From Methanoculleus chikugoensis (lineage in GTDB: Archaea > Halobacteriota > Methanomicrobia > Methanomicrobiales > Methanoculleaceae): a stretch of 64,000 bases of DNA. Positions 61,977 through 64,000 of this stretch are shown one piece after another. Both the position numbers and the translations under genes were made by a program. Each line of letters starts with the position of its first letter. Positions within the stretch are counted from its first letter, which is position 1. The stretch is from positions 1 to 64,000 of the forward strand of contig NZ_FMID01000055.1 of the NCBI RefSeq assembly GCF_900095385.1, written 5' to 3'. A model generated the notes under the pieces. The model searched no databases, was not told where the DNA came from, and worked only from the letters and a program-made list of their open reading frames with translations.

Positions 61977-64000
61977 ATGGCAAAAAGAATGCTGAGCGAG
62001 TTCGAATCATACGATCTCCTGAAACAATACGGGGTACCGGTGCCCGAACACGCGATCGTCAAGAATCCTGCAGAAGCAGGCAAGGCGGCGGAGAAGATCG
62101 GGTTTCCGGTCGTCATGAAGATCCACTCGCCCCAGATCGTCCACAAGAGCGATGCCGGCGGCGTTATCGTCAGTATATCCTCAAAGCAGGCTGCTGAAGA
62201 GGCATTCAACAAGATCGTCGCAAACGCCAAGGCATACAACCCCGATGCCGAGATCAAGGGCGTCATCGTCGAGCAGCAGGCGGCGCCGGGGCTTGAACTG
62301 ATCATCGGCGGGAAGACCGACCCGGCGTTCGGGAAGGTGCTCACCTTCGGTATGGGGGGCACCCTCGTCGAGTTGATGAAGGACGTCACCCTGCGGATCC
62401 TGCCGATCACCGAGGAGACCATCCGGCAGATGATCAGGGAGATCCACGGCTACCCGATGATCCAGGGTTACCGGGGGTCGAAACCGCGGGATGAGGAGAC
62501 GCTCGTCAAGATCATGTGGGCGATCAACTGCTTCTTCGCCGAGAACACCAACGTCGTGGAGTTCGACATCAACCCGGTCAGACTGTATGAGTCGGGAGCC
62601 TGCATCGTCGACGCCCGTATCTTCGTCGACGACGAGGCGGTCGATAAGGTGGCGAAAGAGCGGCCCTTCGTGCCGGTCGAGTACTTCACCCCCCGGTCGA
62701 TCGCGGTCGTCGGAGCCTCGTCCGAACCCAAGAAGATGGGCTACGCCGTGATGCACAACCTCCTCCACTTCCCCGGACAGCTCTACCCGGTGAACAACAA
62801 GCGCCCGGAGGTCCAGGGGCTCAAAGCGTATGCCTCCATCCTCGATATCCCGAACCCCGTCGATATGGCGGTCATCACCGTCCCGGCCAAGCACGTCCCG
62901 AGCGTCATCGAGGAGTGCGGGCAGAAGGGCGTCGTCATGGCGGTCATCATCACCGCCGGGTTCAAGGAGATGGGCGAGGGAGGAAAAGCGCTCGAGGACC
63001 GGGTCATGGAGATCGCAAAGCGTTACGGCACCCGGATCATCGGCCCGAACTGCCTCGGCCTGATCATCCCCCCGAAGGGCATCGACACCACCTACGTCCA
63101 CGAGTCGCCGAAACCCGGCAACATCGCCTTCATCTCCCAGAGCGGGGCCATCGTCAACACGGTGGTCGACTGGAGCATCAAACAGGACATCGGGTTCTCC
63201 GTCGTCGTCTCGGTGGGCAACCAGGCCGACCTCAACTTCATCGACTACCTCAGGTTCGTGGAGCGCGACCCCAAGACCAAGGGCATCATCCTCTACATCG
63301 AGGAGATCCAGGACGGCAAGACCTTTATGAAGGTGGTCAACGAGGTCTCGAGGACCAAACCCGTCGTGGCGATCAAGTCCGGTTCGTCGGTGAAAGGGCA
63401 GCAGGCGGCCTCGTCCCACACGGGTTCGCTCTCGGGGTCGTACGACGTCTACATGGAAGCCTTCCGCGAGTCCGGCGTGATCCCCGTCCACACCCTGTCC
63501 GGCACCTTCCAGGTCGCAGAGATGCTGTCGAGCCCGAAGGGCTACCCCCGCGGCAAGCGGGCGGTCGTGATCACGAACGCCGGTGGGTTCGCCGTTCTCT
63601 CCTCCGACTACGCCGAGCGCTACGGCATCGACCTGATCACCCTCCCGCCGAAGGTCTTGAAAGAACTCAACGAACTCCTGCCCGATTTCTGGAACAAGAA
63701 CAACCCGATCGACCTCCTCGGCGACGCCAACGAAAAGCGGTTCGAACAGACGTTCAACACGCTCGTCAAATACCAGGACTGCTGGGACATCGCCTTCGTC
63801 GTCGGGTTCCCGAACCTCGTCATCGGGTCGGAACAGCTCGCAAACCAGATCATCCGGTTCTCCGAGAAGACCGAGAACATGATCGTCGGGACGCTGCTCG
63901 GCGGCGACTCGATGGAACGGGGCCGTAAGATCCTCAAGGAGAACGGCATCCCGCTCTTCGACGAACTCGACTTCACCTTCCGGGTTATGGGGAGAATCCT
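61977..64000 (+). CDS. ADP-forming acetate/acyl-CoA synthetase, partial
   Basis: 674 codons are visible; the gene continues beyond the right edge. The order is beta then alpha. The ATP-grasp (beta) domain covers about residues 1-225 (KIGFPVVMKIHSPQIVHKSD, EQQAAPGLELIIGGKTDPAF, DINPVRLYESGACIVDARIF). The CoA-binding and ligase (alpha) domains begin near 240 (RSIAVVGASSEPKKMGYAVM, GPNCLGLIIPPKG, FISQSGAIVNTVVDW). SSHTGSLSGSYDVYMEAF carries the phosphorylated histidine. It converts acyl-CoA, ADP and phosphate to acid, ATP and CoA, or the reverse. Start ATG 61977 has GAGG upstream. Substrate is not predictable from sequence alone. Confidence 0.93.
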   Translation, partial: MAKRMLSEFESYDLLKQYGVPVPEHAIVKNPAEAGKAAEKIGFPVVMKIHSPQIVHKSDAGGVIVSISSKQAAEEAFNKIVANAKAYNPDAEIKGVIVEQQAAPGLELIIGGKTDPAFGKVLTFGMGGTLVELMKDVTLRILPITEETIRQMIREIHGYPMIQGYRGSKPRDEETLVKIMWAINCFFAENTNVVEFDINPVRLYESGACIVDARIFVDDEAVDKVAKERPFVPVEYFTPRSIAVVGASSEPKKMGYAVMHNLLHFPGQLYPVNNKRPEVQGLKAYASILDIPNPVDMAVITVPAKHVPSVIEECGQKGVVMAVIITAGFKEMGEGGKALEDRVMEIAKRYGTRIIGPNCLGLIIPPKGIDTTYVHESPKPGNIAFISQSGAIVNTVVDWSIKQDIGFSVVVSVGNQADLNFIDYLRFVERDPKTKGIILYIEEIQDGKTFMKVVNEVSRTKPVVAIKSGSSVKGQQAASSHTGSLSGSYDVYMEAFRESGVIPVHTLSGTFQVAEMLSSPKGYPRGKRAVVITNAGGFAVLSSDYAERYGIDLITLPPKVLKELNELLPDFWNKNNPIDLLGDANEKRFEQTFNTLVKYQDCWDIAFVVGFPNLVIGSEQLANQIIRFSEKTENMIVGTLLGGDSMERGRKILKENGIPLFDELDFTFRVMGRI

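Noticed and set aside
62181-63491. 436-codon minus-strand frame at the right end
   Set aside because: Antisense to the ADP-forming acyl-CoA synthetase, which has ATP-grasp and CoA-ligase motifs throughout.

Overview
The window looks like a chromosomal segment of a methanogenic archaeon of the order Methanomicrobiales, most like Methanoculleus. The evidence is archaeal informational genes (topoisomerase VI, RNase P proteins, SBDS, Rpo12, eL15, eL43, KEOPS Pcc1, prefoldin, alpha-NAC, Trm1, archaeal proteasome), the methanofuran biosynthesis gene mfnB, an HdrA-like flavoprotein, an intron-containing tRNA-Tyr, TATA boxes 27-29 bases from start codons (leaderless mRNAs), and a GC-rich backbone with tightly overlapping genes. 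The genus is inferred from memory of gene content; no search was run.

Layout. 1-7300 is a patchwork of small accessory genes: a HepT/MntA toxin-antitoxin pair cut by the window edge, an orphan HicB, an hcp/HxlR divergent pair with palindromic operators, a DUF4143-type ATPase whose 5' end is frameshifted, and a pRiA4b-ORF3/DUF6398-like protein. 7329-9384 is a bacterial-type ruvC-ruvA-ruvB operon, converging on hisS-top6B-top6A. 13496-25276 is mostly housekeeping: larB-nadM, YchF-type GTPase, coaD, pyrBI, and the recJ-like/PUA/NAC/trmI operon. 27340-34347 holds nnr, moaC, eL15 and the archaeal RNase P/proteasome/ribosome/KEOPS/prefoldin superoperon, with no exosome genes at their usual place. 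34654-54489 carries a leuA-family gene with a one-base frameshift, four tRNAs (Tyr with intron, Asp, Arg; Glu follows at 54678), guaB, mfnB, tmk, valS, a gamma-carbonic anhydrase/mini-HdrA/mtnA/DUF116 operon, ubiA, trm1 and a DRG-type GTPase.

From about 56160 to 61400 base composition becomes visibly AT-richer. This island holds a prokaryotic viperin homologue (radical SAM antiviral enzyme), a divergently transcribed 555-residue protein of unknown function with a possible winged-helix N-terminus, a 42-residue ORF, and a DUF262/HNH-type nuclease. It is bounded by a short 52-residue ORF on the left and a HEAT-repeat gene remnant on the right. I read it as a defence island and the most interesting part of the window. 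An ADP-forming acyl-CoA synthetase runs off the right edge.

The long intergenic stretches are not empty. Four of them (17.4-18.2, 26.6-27.3, 37.5-38.0 and 50.5-51.2 kb) contain members of one GC-rich dispersed repeat family with a conserved box and two or three hairpins. The stems vary between copies with compensating changes. A second short-palindrome repeat family occurs near 1.2, 21.4 and 26.8 kb.
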